Assembly: GCF_900099895.1 (NCBI RefSeq)
Contig: NZ_FNDY01000023.1
Span: 1 to 64,000 of the forward strand
Reading direction: 5' to 3'
Origin: Paenibacillus naphthalenovorans
GTDB taxonomy: Bacteria; Bacillota; Bacilli; Paenibacillales; NBRC-103111
Length of the DNA stretch: 64,000 bases
Made by a program: the position numbers and the translations under genes. Positions 25,714 through 34,816 of this stretch are shown piece after piece; positions within the stretch are counted from its first letter, which is position 1; each line of letters starts with the position of its first letter. The notes under the pieces are model-generated. The model made no database searches. It was not told the DNA's origin and saw only the letters and a program-made list of their open reading frames with translations.

Positions 25714-26604
25714 TCACAGCGCCTGCTTGTCCATATATTCAAAGAGGAACGATTGGCCGTTGCGGTAAAAGCGCGGGTCGTACAAGCCCAAACGCTTGTC
25801 ATCCTCTACAACAACCACGAACGGCGCCCACTCGTACAGCGTCTTGGCCTTGGGGTTAGCGGCAAACAATGCCTCCAGATCGGCATCTTCATTCGATTTC
25901 AGTTGTGTCACCGGCCGAATGCCTGTCCATACGGTTCCTTTGGACAATTCAACCGTATTGCCGTGCTTTCCGATGACCGTAAACGTCCCGGGGACAAAAT
26001 CCGCGGCAAGCGCCACTTGTTCGTACTGATGGTTCACCTGCTGATAAAGCGTATAGCCCTGGAAAGACTGTAATCCTACGTGCAGCGCAATCAGCAGCCA
26101 TACGGTACGGTACACCCGGTGCGAAGGCACCTTCAACCGCCCGCTTCTTTTGCGAAAAAATACCCACAGCCATCCGCCAAGCATGAGCGCCCAGAATACC
26201 AGATCGACGATCGGAATGGTGCCGAAGGTAATGCGTACCGTCGAAAACGGCTCCAGATAGCCGGTTCCCCAAGCGTTGAACAAATCGCTGGTGTTGTGGA
26301 TGAACACGGCAATCATGCCGATGACAAACCAGCTCCAGCCCTTGACCTTCCACACAAGCCGGGCCATTCCCGCAAGCAGGGCCGCAAAAACCGGCACCAG
26401 AAAGACCGAGTGGGTCAATCCCCTATGCCACATCTGATAGCGCCCCGCCGTATCCCACCAAGCGGAGATCACATCAATATCGGGAATTTGCGAGCCCGTT
26501 ACGGTCGTGAACAGGAGCGCCTGCTTCTCCCCGCGGGTCATGCGGGATTTATCTACAGCGCCATAAAGCGTTAAACCGAACAGTGTATGTGTAATGGTAT
26601 CCAT
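25714..26604 (-). CDS. Membrane-bound metal-dependent hydrolase (YdjM/DUF457 family)
   Basis: 296 residues from MDTITHTLFG; a longer frame to 26637 adds an atypical N terminus. Motifs of the family are present: an N-terminal THT, GSQIPDIDVI near residue 42 and MWHRGLTHSVFLVP near 60, whose His and Asp residues would hold a metal. Four or five membrane segments follow. The C-terminal third (about 180-296) is a hydrophilic domain. The family is widespread in Bacillota, with phospholipase-like metal sites predicted but no established substrate. Confidence 0.82.
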   Translation of the reverse strand: MDTITHTLFGLTLYGAVDKSRMTRGEKQALLFTTVTGSQIPDIDVISAWWDTAGRYQMWHRGLTHSVFLVPVFAALLAGMARLVWKVKGWSWFVIGMIAVFIHNTSDLFNAWGTGYLEPFSTVRITFGTIPIVDLVFWALMLGGWLWVFFRKRSGRLKVPSHRVYRTVWLLIALHVGLQSFQGYTLYQQVNHQYEQVALAADFVPGTFTVIGKHGNTVELSKGTVWTGIRPVTQLKSNEDADLEALFAANPKAKTLYEWAPFVVVVEDDKRLGLYDPRFYRNGQSFLFEYMDKQAL

Positions 26605-26908
26605 CCAGCTGTCTCTCCCTCTTGATTGAAAATCCACTTACTTAAGTATAGCTTAGTACGGTTTTGGAGACAAACTGTAAGAGCACCTGGCATTTCGTTA
26701 TGAAGCCTCGATGAAGCAAAAAAATACCGCCCGGCTTAAAAGCCGAACGGCCATTTTGTCTTCACTGCAGTACGTTTGAATGGTGAAGGTAAACGTAAAC
26801 CCCTGACCTAAGACCGATAGTCTCATGCAAACAATCCAACAAATGAAAATCTCTGGTATTATTCCTTGCGGTATATCCGTTAAATAAAGCGAAGCTTTGA
26901 CAAAAAAA
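26605..26908. other. Intergenic region, no gene except terminator
   Basis: About 300 bp between the YdjM-like gene and a 33-residue gene. Apart from the terminator at 26718-26750 (minus strand) and the probable promoter of the YdjM-like gene near 26640-26660 I see no coding signal; a 74-codon frame at 26698-26922 runs through the terminator and is rejected. Confidence 0.5.
26718..26750 (-). terminator. Terminator downstream of the 33-residue gene
   Basis: On the minus strand CCGTTCGGCT-TTTA-AGCCGGGCGG forms a 10-bp stem (two G-U pairs) followed by TATTTTTTT. The only candidate gene it can serve is the small ORF at 26909-27010. Confidence 0.8.
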
Positions 26909-27010
26909 CTAGAGCGACCCAATTAGTCTTATCCATCCGATCATAGACAGCCACAGCGGAATACTGAGCATGACTCCGATAAGCAAACCGACAGGCAATC
27001 TCCCCTCCAT
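26909..27010 (-). CDS. Small single-span membrane protein (33 aa)
   Basis: 33 residues: MEGRLPVG, then a hydrophobic stretch LLIGVMLSIPLWLSMIGW, then IRLIGSL. The ATG follows AAAGGAGG with 9 bp spacing, an excellent site, and a strong terminator lies about 160 bp downstream on the same strand. The protein is predicted to cross the membrane once. Small proteins of this sort are frequent in Bacillota but I do not recognise the family. Confidence 0.65.
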   Translation of the reverse strand: MEGRLPVGLLIGVMLSIPLWLSMIGWIRLIGSL

Positions 27011-27211
27011 GGCTTCCAGCCTCCTTTGGGACTGCAATCGCTTACATTAATATTATATGTTGAAATTTTGTTATTTTACTATATTTTTCAGAATTTTTAA
27101 AAAAATTTACGCCGACAAAAACACAATTTGGCTGGGGACAAACTATTTCTCCGCTTTTTAGAGTAAAATAAATAATAAAAGCTTCGTATATGCCTTAAGG
27201 AGTTGGGAGTT

Positions 27212-27685
27212 ATGTTATTCGTCAGCCCGACATGGGGTACCGTTTCCATTGATGAAATGGTATCGCAGCTTCAAGTTTACGTTAAGGAAGACCCGGATGC
27301 AAAATACAAGCTTGTCATCGGTACCGATTCGCACACCACGAAGCGTTCGACGACCCTGGTTACCGCACTGATCATTCATCGGATCGGCAAGGGTGCCCGT
27401 TTCTTCTACCGCAAGCTGAACAGCCGGCCGCTTCACGACCTGCGCTCGCGGATTTATCGGGAAACTGAGCTTAGCCTGGAGCTGGTGGAGCATCTGAATA
27501 AGAACGGCATGGGCGAGCTTCTGCTCGCATGGCCTCTCGAGATCCATATCGACATCGGTCAAAAAGGAGAGACCAAAGTGTTGATCCAGGAAATTTGCGG
27601 CTGGGTCACCTCCGTGGGGTACGAAGCACGAATCAAGCCGTTATCCTTCGGCGCCAGTTCAGTGGCCGACCGGTTTGCCGAGTGA
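27212..27685 (+). CDS. Ribonuclease H-like YkuK family protein (DUF458)
   Basis: 157 residues from the ATG at 27212 (AAGGAG 10 bp upstream; the TTG at 27203 is too close to the site). The sequence shows the family's YKLVIGTDSHT motif near residue 36, IIHRIGKGARFFYRKL, RIYRETELSLEL and GYEARIKPLSFGASSVADRFA at the end. DUF458/YkuK proteins adopt an RNase H-like fold with conserved acidic residues (D in GTDSH), but no activity is established. It is monocistronic here. Confidence 0.85.
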   Translation: MLFVSPTWGTVSIDEMVSQLQVYVKEDPDAKYKLVIGTDSHTTKRSTTLVTALIIHRIGKGARFFYRKLNSRPLHDLRSRIYRETELSLELVEHLNKNGMGELLLAWPLEIHIDIGQKGETKVLIQEICGWVTSVGYEARIKPLSFGASSVADRFAE

Positions 27686-27798
27686 GAACGTTAAAATAAG
27701 TATAAAAACATGAGTCCGAGCGCTTGATATTCGGTCGAAGAATCGCTATAACTTACTATAGGCTTTATTTTCTTCCAACCCTCTGAAGGAGATTCTTC

Positions 27799-28650
27799 AT
27801 GACCAAAAATATATTCGCCGCGCTGCTGCTCGCGGCTGTCTTGATCAGCGCATTCGACACGTGGGGCCCCAAGCTGACGGAAAGCTACAGCGACCAAGTC
27901 ACCGTTCTGATGTACCACCATGTGCACGATACGGACCAAAGCTCAAGCACCGTGTCCAGCACGCTTTTTCGCGACCAGCTAAGCTTTCTTCAATCCAAGG
28001 GGTACCGCTTCATCTCATTAAGCGAGTTTGAGAAATTTTACGAGGGCGCTCCGGTTCCCGATAAGGCAGTGCTTGTCACATTCGACGACGGGTACCGAAG
28101 CTTCTACGACTATGCCTATCCCGTCCTGAAAGAGCTGGATATCCCGGCCGTAAATTTCATTATTACTGCGGATTTGGACGATCCGACGGCTCCCATGATT
28201 CCAACGCTTTCCAGAGAGCAGATTCGGGAAATGCTGAGTTATCGCAAGGACATGTTCGATTTTCAATGCCATTCTGACAACCTCCATTATAAAAAGGACA
28301 ACCTTGCCGCACTGACCGGCAGACTCGACGGTGAGACGGAGGAACAATACAATGAGCGAATACAGAGCGACAGCCAGGCTTGCGTTCAGAAGCTGAACGA
28401 GCTGTATGGCGGCAGCCGTACAGTAAACGCCTATGCGTATCCGTTCGGAATTTTCTCCAAGACCGCTCAACAATGGATTAGCGAAGCCGGAATCCGCTAT
28501 GCCTTTACGATCGTCAACGAAATGGCGACCCGTGCCAGCCATCCGCTGGAAATTCCAAGAATCAATGCGGGCAATCCGAAGATCAAGCCGGAGCTGCTCG
28601 ACAAACAAATCATGCTTCGGATCGAGCGGGTCACCCACCTGCCTAAATAA
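27799..28650 (+). CDS. Polysaccharide deacetylase family protein (PgaB/IcaB-like)
   Basis: 283 residues with an N-terminal signal or anchor (about 4-19), so it acts outside the membrane. NodB-homology motif 1 is TFDDGY at 94-99; the metal-binding His pair would be in FQCHSDNLHYK near 155; an Arg/Tyr stretch AYAYPFGIFSK near 212 corresponds to motif 3. The opening VTVLMYHHVHD is typical of the IcaB/PgaB group, which deacetylates poly-N-acetylglucosamine. GAAGGAG precedes the ATG. It is probably a cell-surface glycan deacetylase. Confidence 0.85.
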   Translation: MTKNIFAALLLAAVLISAFDTWGPKLTESYSDQVTVLMYHHVHDTDQSSSTVSSTLFRDQLSFLQSKGYRFISLSEFEKFYEGAPVPDKAVLVTFDDGYRSFYDYAYPVLKELDIPAVNFIITADLDDPTAPMIPTLSREQIREMLSYRKDMFDFQCHSDNLHYKKDNLAALTGRLDGETEEQYNERIQSDSQACVQKLNELYGGSRTVNAYAYPFGIFSKTAQQWISEAGIRYAFTIVNEMATRASHPLEIPRINAGNPKIKPELLDKQIMLRIERVTHLPK

Positions 28651-28672
28651 AATACATGAATCAATCTTAAGC

Positions 28673-28725
28673 AAAAAGAGGTTGTCCCATAAGCAGATAA
28701 ATCTGCTGAGGGGCATCCTCTTTTT
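28673..28725. terminator. Bidirectional terminator
   Basis: AAAAAGAGG pairs with CCTCTTTTT, continued by TGTCCC/GGGGCA and an inner AGCAGA-TAAA-TCTGCT hairpin. It lies between the deacetylase and TauE/SafE genes, whose 3' ends face each other. Confidence 0.85.
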
Positions 28726-29470
28726 AATCCAATTGATGAATTAATAAAAGCATCGCACTTACGACCGGCGTAACCACCATGCCGTATCGCAGGATAATTC
28801 GCGGAAGTCTTTTGGTCAGCTTTGCACCGATATATGAACCCACTATCGTACCTAGAGCGACCTTCAAAAATAATGATGAATCGAAGAATCCATTTTGCAT
28901 AAATCCCAGAGCGGCCGCTAATGAAATGGGTATTAACACCAGCATGGTTGTGCCGGCAGCCGCAAACATTGGATAGCCAAGCCATTTCAGGAGGGAAAGT
29001 TGAATAAAAGGAGCTGCCCCTATGCCAAACGTTCCCGAAATCATTCCGTTTCCCAAACCGATGATGGACGATCTTAATGGATATAATTGTACCTCTTCCG
29101 CGGCAGAATGCTCCAAATTCAACCTTGTTTTTAACCATATCATTAACCCCGATAAAACCAATGCGGTTACCGTGAAATACATTAATATTTCCGGGTCAAT
29201 GATTTTGGTCATGCGAGTACCCACATAAGAGCCGACGGATCCGAAAAAGCCAATAAAAAGACCTTGTTTCAGGATCAAATTCCCTTCCCGAAAATGACTC
29301 CAGCTCCCTGTCAAAACACTTAAAAACATCACGGCAGCCGCTGTTCCCAGAGCATGGTAAATAGGGATGTCAAAGAAGGTTACCAGCACCGCAATAATAA
29401 ACCCGGATCCCCCCGCTCCAATAAATCCCAGCACAACTCCTAAAACAAACATGGTCACAATGATCATCAT
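28724..29470 (-). CDS. TauE/SafE family sulfite exporter-like permease
   Basis: 248 residues, mostly membrane segments, with the family's repeated halves: LGVVLGFIGAGGSGFI near residue 8 and GNGMISGTFGIGAAPFIQ near 138, plus YVGTRMTK and YIGAKLTKRLP. Such proteins move sulfite, sulfoacetate or other small anions. It overlaps the amidase gene by 4 bp and ends an operon for amide uptake and hydrolysis, so it may export the acid or a by-product of that pathway. Confidence 0.85.
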   Translation of the reverse strand: MMIIVTMFVLGVVLGFIGAGGSGFIIAVLVTFFDIPIYHALGTAAAVMFLSVLTGSWSHFREGNLILKQGLFIGFFGSVGSYVGTRMTKIIDPEILMYFTVTALVLSGLMIWLKTRLNLEHSAAEEVQLYPLRSSIIGLGNGMISGTFGIGAAPFIQLSLLKWLGYPMFAAAGTTMLVLIPISLAAALGFMQNGFFDSSLFLKVALGTIVGSYIGAKLTKRLPRIILRYGMVVTPVVSAMLLLIHQLD

Positions 29471-30840
29471 ATGACTTTATTGACAAGTTCAGGCGATTGT
29501 TTGTGCCAATCCGATTCCAGCTGAAACAAATGGCCTACATCAATCAGTTTCTGTTCCTGCATTGGAGCAGCGATGAGCTGCATGCCTAGAGGGAGGTTTT
29601 TATCCTTTGAAAATCCAACCGGCAGCGTTAAGGTCGGCACACCTGCATTGGTGAATGGCAAATTATAAGCGGGCGAACCCGTTTCTTTAATTCCTTCGGG
29701 AGCCGGCGACGGTGTCGCAGGAGTGACCAATAGATCGACATCTTTGAATACATCGCATAACTCCTGGCGAAATACAGAACGGATACGTTGGGCCTTTAAG
29801 TAATCAATTGCTTTAATTTGTAATCCTTCACGAATAAATTGCTGCAAATAGGCATGAAAACGGGATGGGTCTTTAGCATACTGATCGGCATGATAACTTG
29901 CTGTTTCACATTTCATAACGATATGGTGGGCTGCATTGCCCGCCTCCAAGCTTTTGGGCAGGCGGACGGGAACGGTTTTGATTCCCAATGATTGCAGCAA
30001 ATGAACCGCATTCTCAATCGCCGCCGCCATTTCAGAATCTGCATCCTGAAAATAGGAATCGACGACAATTCCGACCGTATAATCCTTATTGGTTTGCACT
30101 TTCAATGCTTGCTTAGGCAAAGTCCAAGTGGCCGTATCGTCTGGGTCAGGGCCTGACAGCACATTGTAGACGTGAACTGCATCTTCCACCGTCTTCGTCA
30201 AAGCGCCAACATGGTCAAGGCTCCAGCTTGCGGGAATCACACCCGCTTTGCTTATTCGTCCGTACGTCGCCTTCAGGACGGTAAGCCCGTTGTAAGCCGC
30301 GGGACGAGATAACGATCCCGCAGTTTGCGTACCTAACGTCATCAATGCCATATTTGCCGCCAATGCGGCCGCTGAACCGGAGCTTGATCCACCCGGGGTA
30401 TGATTTACATTCCACGGATTTCGGGTTTCAGGGGCTCCTCCCCAGTTGGCGAATTCCGTTGTCGTTGTTTTCCCAAGCAATACGGCATCTGCCTTTTGCA
30501 ACCGATGAACGACTGTTGCATCAGTCTCAGGAACAAACCCTTTAAGTACGTTGGAGCCGGCTTCCGTCCGGATTCCTTTGGTATAAATAATATCCTTCGC
30601 CCCATAAGGAATGGCAAATAGCGGGGGAAGTTCTTCTATTGTCTTCATTTTCATTTCTAAAGCTTTTGCCTGTTCCATAGCGGTTTCCTGCTGAAAGGTA
30701 ACCCACGCCTTTACATGCGGTTCCCATTTTTCAATGTGTTTGAAAAACAGAGAAATCAATTCAGTGGGTGAAATTTCCCTTTTTTTTAACATTTGATTCG
30801 TACTGGCAATCGTTAAATGCTGCAGCTGTGTCTTAATCAA
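29467..30840 (-). CDS. Amidase (amidase signature family)
   Basis: 457 residues with the Ser-cisSer-Lys triad: Lys82 in PYGAKDI, cis-Ser at 152/153 in PGGSSSGSAAA and the nucleophile Ser176 in TQTAGSLSRPAA. The usual GGSSGGS is GGSSSGS here and GTDTGGS is GTQTAGS, so substrate preference may be unusual. It would hydrolyse an amide to an acid and ammonia. It overlaps the nitrilase-family gene by 8 bp and TauE/SafE by 4 bp, a tightly packed operon. Related to GatA in fold, but no GatB/C partners are nearby. Confidence 0.9.
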   Translation of the reverse strand: MIKTQLQHLTIASTNQMLKKREISPTELISLFFKHIEKWEPHVKAWVTFQQETAMEQAKALEMKMKTIEELPPLFAIPYGAKDIIYTKGIRTEAGSNVLKGFVPETDATVVHRLQKADAVLLGKTTTTEFANWGGAPETRNPWNVNHTPGGSSSGSAAALAANMALMTLGTQTAGSLSRPAAYNGLTVLKATYGRISKAGVIPASWSLDHVGALTKTVEDAVHVYNVLSGPDPDDTATWTLPKQALKVQTNKDYTVGIVVDSYFQDADSEMAAAIENAVHLLQSLGIKTVPVRLPKSLEAGNAAHHIVMKCETASYHADQYAKDPSRFHAYLQQFIREGLQIKAIDYLKAQRIRSVFRQELCDVFKDVDLLVTPATPSPAPEGIKETGSPAYNLPFTNAGVPTLTLPVGFSKDKNLPLGMQLIAAPMQEQKLIDVGHLFQLESDWHKQSPELVNKVI

Positions 30841-31792
30841 TGCCTACAACTCCTTTGGGCCCAAAAAGAGGGGTAATTTCTCTTTCGATTGGAAAGCTTC
30901 TGACTTTTTGGACTTCCTTTGAATAAGCATGATATACATCGACTTGAAGATGGTTTAACAGGTTCAACCGCTCTCTGGTCTCGCGTATAAGATTAGGATC
31001 CAACGTTACAGACATGATTTGCCAAGGATTTTCGTCAAGACCATCGCTTAAAGAATTACCCATGGGGTCAAATGCACAAGTCAAGCCAAAGAACTTCAAT
31101 CCGGAACGGCCGACATTTGCAGCGCGCTCCTCTCCTGCGCGATTAATGCCTAGTACAAAAACCCCGTTTTCTCTGGCTCTGGACTGACATTCGGCAAGCC
31201 ATGCTTTCTTTCTGTCGTCTCCGGAAGCCGCGGTGGGTATTACAATCAAATCTGCCCCCTGTAAAGCAAGCGCCCTGGCGGCTTCCGGAAATGAGCGGTC
31301 GAAACAAATTAATATTCCCACTTTATAGCCATTCACATCAAACACCGGGAAATGAGTGCCCCTATTAAAATAATAGGTTTCGTCCGTCGTTAAGGTGGGA
31401 AGGGTTAGCTTCGGAATATGCGTTTTCCGATAATATCCTTGCAATTCGCCATGATTTGAAATGACGATGGCCGTGTTAAAATAACGCGTTCCATCTTTCT
31501 CTTGTGCTTTTTCAAAAATGGTAGCGATAATATGAACATTATTTTCTTTTGCTTTTTTGGAAAAATAGGAGAAGGTTGGACCATCCGCCGGCTCCGCCAG
31601 CTCAAAGAACGTTTCACTGCCTGTTGTACAAAAATAAGGAACGGTCATAAGTTCAGGAAATACAATCAGATCGGGTTTCCTGCCTTCCTGCAAGGCCTGG
31701 TCGAATAGAGCGGACAACCGCTCCATTCGATGATTGTACGCATCACCGTCCCGGTACGGTCCAATCTGCAATCCTGCCACTTGAAGAGTCAT
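30833..31792 (-). CDS. Carbon-nitrogen hydrolase (nitrilase superfamily)
   Basis: 319 residues with the Glu-Lys-Cys triad Glu47 (VFPELM), Lys123 (YYRKTHIP) and Cys163 (LICFDRSFPE). The layout resembles N-carbamoylputrescine amidase and N-carbamoyl-amino-acid hydrolases more than true nitrilases, so an amide or carbamoyl C-N bond is the likely target. No signal peptide. It lies between the binding-protein gene and the amidase, and two different C-N hydrolases in series suggest stepwise breakdown of one imported compound. Confidence 0.9.
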   Translation of the reverse strand: MTLQVAGLQIGPYRDGDAYNHRMERLSALFDQALQEGRKPDLIVFPELMTVPYFCTTGSETFFELAEPADGPTFSYFSKKAKENNVHIIATIFEKAQEKDGTRYFNTAIVISNHGELQGYYRKTHIPKLTLPTLTTDETYYFNRGTHFPVFDVNGYKVGILICFDRSFPEAARALALQGADLIVIPTAASGDDRKKAWLAECQSRARENGVFVLGINRAGEERAANVGRSGLKFFGLTCAFDPMGNSLSDGLDENPWQIMSVTLDPNLIRETRERLNLLNHLQVDVYHAYSKEVQKVRSFPIEREITPLFGPKGVVGID

Positions 31793-31810
31793 AGGGTTTC
31801 ATTCTCCTGT

Positions 31811-32848
31811 CTATTCATTCGGGATAAAACTGGCATCCACAATATCTTCATACTTCATATCCGTCTTGATGTTGCCCACAAATTTCTGCATATCGATGGC
31901 AACTTTAAAGGCCTCTTCCGTGATGTTGGCGTTCGGCGGATACACATTGCTGTCGATCATACGCTGTACAGCATTGTCTACTACTTCGCCATCTAATTCG
32001 GGAAATTCTGCCCGCGCCACTTTTTTTGCAATTTCGGGGTTTTGGTGAATGAATTTCAGCGACTCATCCATCGACTTCACAAAGCGTTTGACCAAGTCGG
32101 GATTTTTTTCCATTAACTGAATGGACGTATTAAATGTGGAGAAGGCATACTCGGGATATTCTTCCGTAAAGTTATAAATTAATTGAAGTCCTTGAGATAA
32201 ACCTTGTTCAACCTGCGGCTGATAAGCAACAGCGATATCCGCCTGCCCTGCCAGGACAGGCCCTAGCTCAGAGCCATTTTGCACTTCCGTCACCGTTACA
32301 TCCTTTGTAAAATCAAGACCATGATCGCGTAACAGCCGTTTCAGCAATGTATTGGAGGTTCCGGGCGCCAAACCGACGACAATCCGCTTTCCCCGCAAGT
32401 CTTCAGGAGAGTTAAACGCTACATTTTTATTGGCAAGAATCCATACAGGAGCACTATTGGCAACGGCACTTACCGCCTTGGCATGACCGCCCTTTTCCTT
32501 TGCAAACCCGACATGCTCCGGTCCATGTACGGAAAATTGGGCTTCACCGGCTAAAACAGAGGCCAGGGCGGTCGGTCCTGTACCGGCAGAACGGATATTC
32601 GAAATTTTGATATGATTATTTTCAAATAATCCCTCTTTGTTCGCAACGTACAGCGGCAAGTAAAGGAGCGTGTGAAACGCTTCTGTCACAAGCACTGTAT
32701 CCATTTCCTTGTTGGCATCGGATTTCGCCGGATCCGGTGCTTCCGCCGCATTCGTCGATGGTGCAGGAGAAGCCGAATTTCCGGATGAACAGGCTCCAAG
32801 AGCGGCCACAAGAATCGAAAGGATAAGAATTAAAAACGTTTTTTTCAT
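31811..32848 (-). CDS. ABC substrate-binding lipoprotein (NMT1/SsuA-like)
   Basis: 345 residues. Lipoprotein signal MKKTFLILILSILVAALGACSS with the modified Cys near 20, then a Ser/Pro/Ala linker and an NMT1-type binding domain (LPLYVANKEGLFENNHIKI, SVLAGEAQFSV, RGKRIVVGLAPGTSNT). The group binds small organics such as sulfonates, pyrimidine precursors and aromatic acids. It delivers to the permease and ATPase encoded just upstream. The neighbouring C-N hydrolases suggest an amide or carbamoyl ligand. Confidence 0.9.
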   Translation of the reverse strand: MKKTFLILILSILVAALGACSSGNSASPAPSTNAAEAPDPAKSDANKEMDTVLVTEAFHTLLYLPLYVANKEGLFENNHIKISNIRSAGTGPTALASVLAGEAQFSVHGPEHVGFAKEKGGHAKAVSAVANSAPVWILANKNVAFNSPEDLRGKRIVVGLAPGTSNTLLKRLLRDHGLDFTKDVTVTEVQNGSELGPVLAGQADIAVAYQPQVEQGLSQGLQLIYNFTEEYPEYAFSTFNTSIQLMEKNPDLVKRFVKSMDESLKFIHQNPEIAKKVARAEFPELDGEVVDNAVQRMIDSNVYPPNANITEEAFKVAIDMQKFVGNIKTDMKYEDIVDASFIPNE

Positions 32849-32876
32849 GGTATGGTTCCTCCCGCACAGTTGAAAG

Positions 32877-33734
32877 TTATTTTGTCTTTTCTAATTCAGC
32901 TTGTTCCCATGGAAGCAATTTGGATTGCAGCTTCGTCACGATGGCATACAGCAGGATCGCTACAAGCATCAGCGTCAAAACCCCAACCCATACCACATTC
33001 AAATTGAAGAGGTTCCCGGCAACAAAAATCATTCTGCCCAGCCCCTTATCCGATGAAATAAATTCACCCCCGATAACAGAAATCAAAGCAAAGCCGATAT
33101 TCAAACGAAATGCGGAAATTATCCATGGCAGTGTCGATGGAATGACCACTTTCCGGAATATTTGCCCCTTCGTGGCGCCCAGCGATTTCATTAAATGAAT
33201 GAGACTGGAATCGATTTGATGGGTACCTTGGTACGCCGATAGAAGCGCAACAATGAAGGTGGCAATGGTCGCCAATGCCATTTTTGAAAAGATGCCCGAG
33301 CCGAACCAAATGATGATCATGGGGGCAAGCGCGATTTTGGGCAGGCCATTCAACGCTACAACAAACGGATCAATAACTTTGGCAGCCCTCTCGGAATACC
33401 ATAGTAGAAGCCCTACGCCAGAACCTAATAAGCTCCCGATAATAAAACCCGTAATCGTCCCGTACAAAGTGGCTATCGTATCCGTGAACAGCTGCCCCGA
33501 TTGGATGAGTCGAATGGCTTCGCTCCATATGCCTTGCGGAGAACCCATTAAGAAAGCATTGACGAATTGGAACCGAACGGCAAGCTCCCATAATCCCACG
33601 ATGGCCAGTATAATGAGTATGCGATAAAAATTGAGAATCAGAAAAGGGCTGCGTGTTTTCTTTTTTTCTTTTGGTTTTACATACACTGTTGAAATGCTTT
33701 CCTTTTTTACTCCCGTTTCCAGTGTGGCCATCAA
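32877..33734 (-). CDS. ABC transporter permease (SsuC/TauC type)
   Basis: 285 residues with about six membrane segments after a basic N terminus, and the EAA loop SLGATKGQIFRKVVIPSTLPW. It is the membrane subunit of the nitrate/sulfonate/taurine-type importer in this operon. Its ATG overlaps the end of the ATPase gene by 4 bp. It is similar in type but not closely similar to the permease at 8629-9435, so the two importers are separate lineages rather than a recent duplication. Confidence 0.88.
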   Translation of the reverse strand: MMATLETGVKKESISTVYVKPKEKKKTRSPFLILNFYRILIILAIVGLWELAVRFQFVNAFLMGSPQGIWSEAIRLIQSGQLFTDTIATLYGTITGFIIGSLLGSGVGLLLWYSERAAKVIDPFVVALNGLPKIALAPMIIIWFGSGIFSKMALATIATFIVALLSAYQGTHQIDSSLIHLMKSLGATKGQIFRKVVIPSTLPWIISAFRLNIGFALISVIGGEFISSDKGLGRMIFVAGNLFNLNVVWVGVLTLMLVAILLYAIVTKLQSKLLPWEQAELEKTK

Positions 33735-34555
33735 GATTCCCTCCCTATTTGAATATCCAAATCAGCCCATATTTGGTCAAAATACGAATTATAACGCGGA
33801 TCTGTCCTTGCCTTCATGGCCGAACCGTACTCCTGGGCAAGTCCTACATCATATACTTTTTTTACAAAGGTGGGGCGTTGGCTCATAACGGCTACCCGGT
33901 CAGACATCGCGATGGCTTCACCAATATCATGAGTAATTAAAACAACGGTTTTATCATAATCCCTCAGAATCGTTAAGATTTCTTCCTCAAGCACAAGCCG
34001 CGTCTGATAATCTAATGCGGAAAAGGGTTCATCCAACAAAATAATGTCGGGGTTGATGACGAGCGTCCGGATTAATGCCACTCTTTGTTTCATTCCGCCA
34101 GAGAGTGTGGCAGGGTAGGCGTGTGCAAAATCGGCTAAACCGTATTTGGCCAAATATTCCAAAGCTAACTCTTCCCGTTCCTTTCTGGATCTTCCTTTCA
34201 CTTCAAGTCCAAGACTTACGTTTTCGATTACTGTTCGCCAAGGAAACAACAAATCTTTTTGCATCATATAGCCGACATGCCCCGTGGATGATGAAACATC
34301 ATGTCCGTGAACACTGACCTGGCCTTCCGAAGGTTCGAGCAAACCGGCAATGATGTTAAACATCGTACTTTTCCCGCAGCCGCTCGGTCCAACAATGCTG
34401 ATAAATTCCTTATCCTTAATCTCAAGCGTGATATCTTTGATTACCTGAACCATATTTCCCTCTTGATCATAAAACCATTTCTTGACTCCTTGTAATGCAA
34501 TGGCGCTTTTCGTTTTTACATTCTCATTCCGGCTCTCAACAAAATTCAGGACCAT
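33731..34555 (-). CDS. ABC transporter ATP-binding protein (SsuB/TauB type)
   Basis: 274 residues. Walker A GPSGCGKST near residue 57, signature LSGGMKQRV near 153, Walker B IILLDEPFSALD and switch His in VLITHDIGEA. GGAGGGG lies 7 bp before the ATG. It is the first gene of the six-gene amide operon, preceded by an AT-rich control region with a GntR-type palindrome. It would energise uptake of the operon's substrate. Confidence 0.9.
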   Translation of the reverse strand: MVLNFVESRNENVKTKSAIALQGVKKWFYDQEGNMVQVIKDITLEIKDKEFISIVGPSGCGKSTMFNIIAGLLEPSEGQVSVHGHDVSSSTGHVGYMMQKDLLFPWRTVIENVSLGLEVKGRSRKEREELALEYLAKYGLADFAHAYPATLSGGMKQRVALIRTLVINPDIILLDEPFSALDYQTRLVLEEEILTILRDYDKTVVLITHDIGEAIAMSDRVAVMSQRPTFVKKVYDVGLAQEYGSAMKARTDPRYNSYFDQIWADLDIQIGRES

Positions 34556-34816
34556 TGATCTTCCCCTCCGAGTTGTTAAGTTGTCTTTACAACTATTACT
34601 AAAAAAATAATGGATGGTTCAGCATATTTTTGTTAATTTTTATTACACATAATGATACATAATACTTAAAACACCGTTTATATATGCCCTAATTATAATA
34701 TCAATTGCATTTTTTGTAAACATATTTGTAATAAATAATGACATAAATTATTAAGTTAAACTTATTATCGTATATTTATGTTATATTTATTAACATGAGA
34801 ATCCGAGAAATGTATC
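34556..34816 (-). promoter_or_regulatory. AT-rich control region of the amide operon
   Basis: 261 bp between the GntR gene and the ABC operon, both on the minus strand, much richer in A+T than the surroundings. GTTGTCTTTACAAC (34580-34593) is a palindrome with 5-bp arms close to the first start codon, well placed as a GntR-type operator. Several AT-rich -10-like boxes lie between 34680 and 34790. Confidence 0.5.

Noticed and set aside
26698-26922. 74-codon open frame on the minus strand
   Set aside because: It overlaps the 33-residue gene's end and runs through a clear terminator, with no ribosome binding site.
32849-34816. Thiamine riboswitch, suggested by the NMT1-type importer
   Set aside because: No THI-box sequence could be found; a GntR regulator and amide hydrolases point to a different control.
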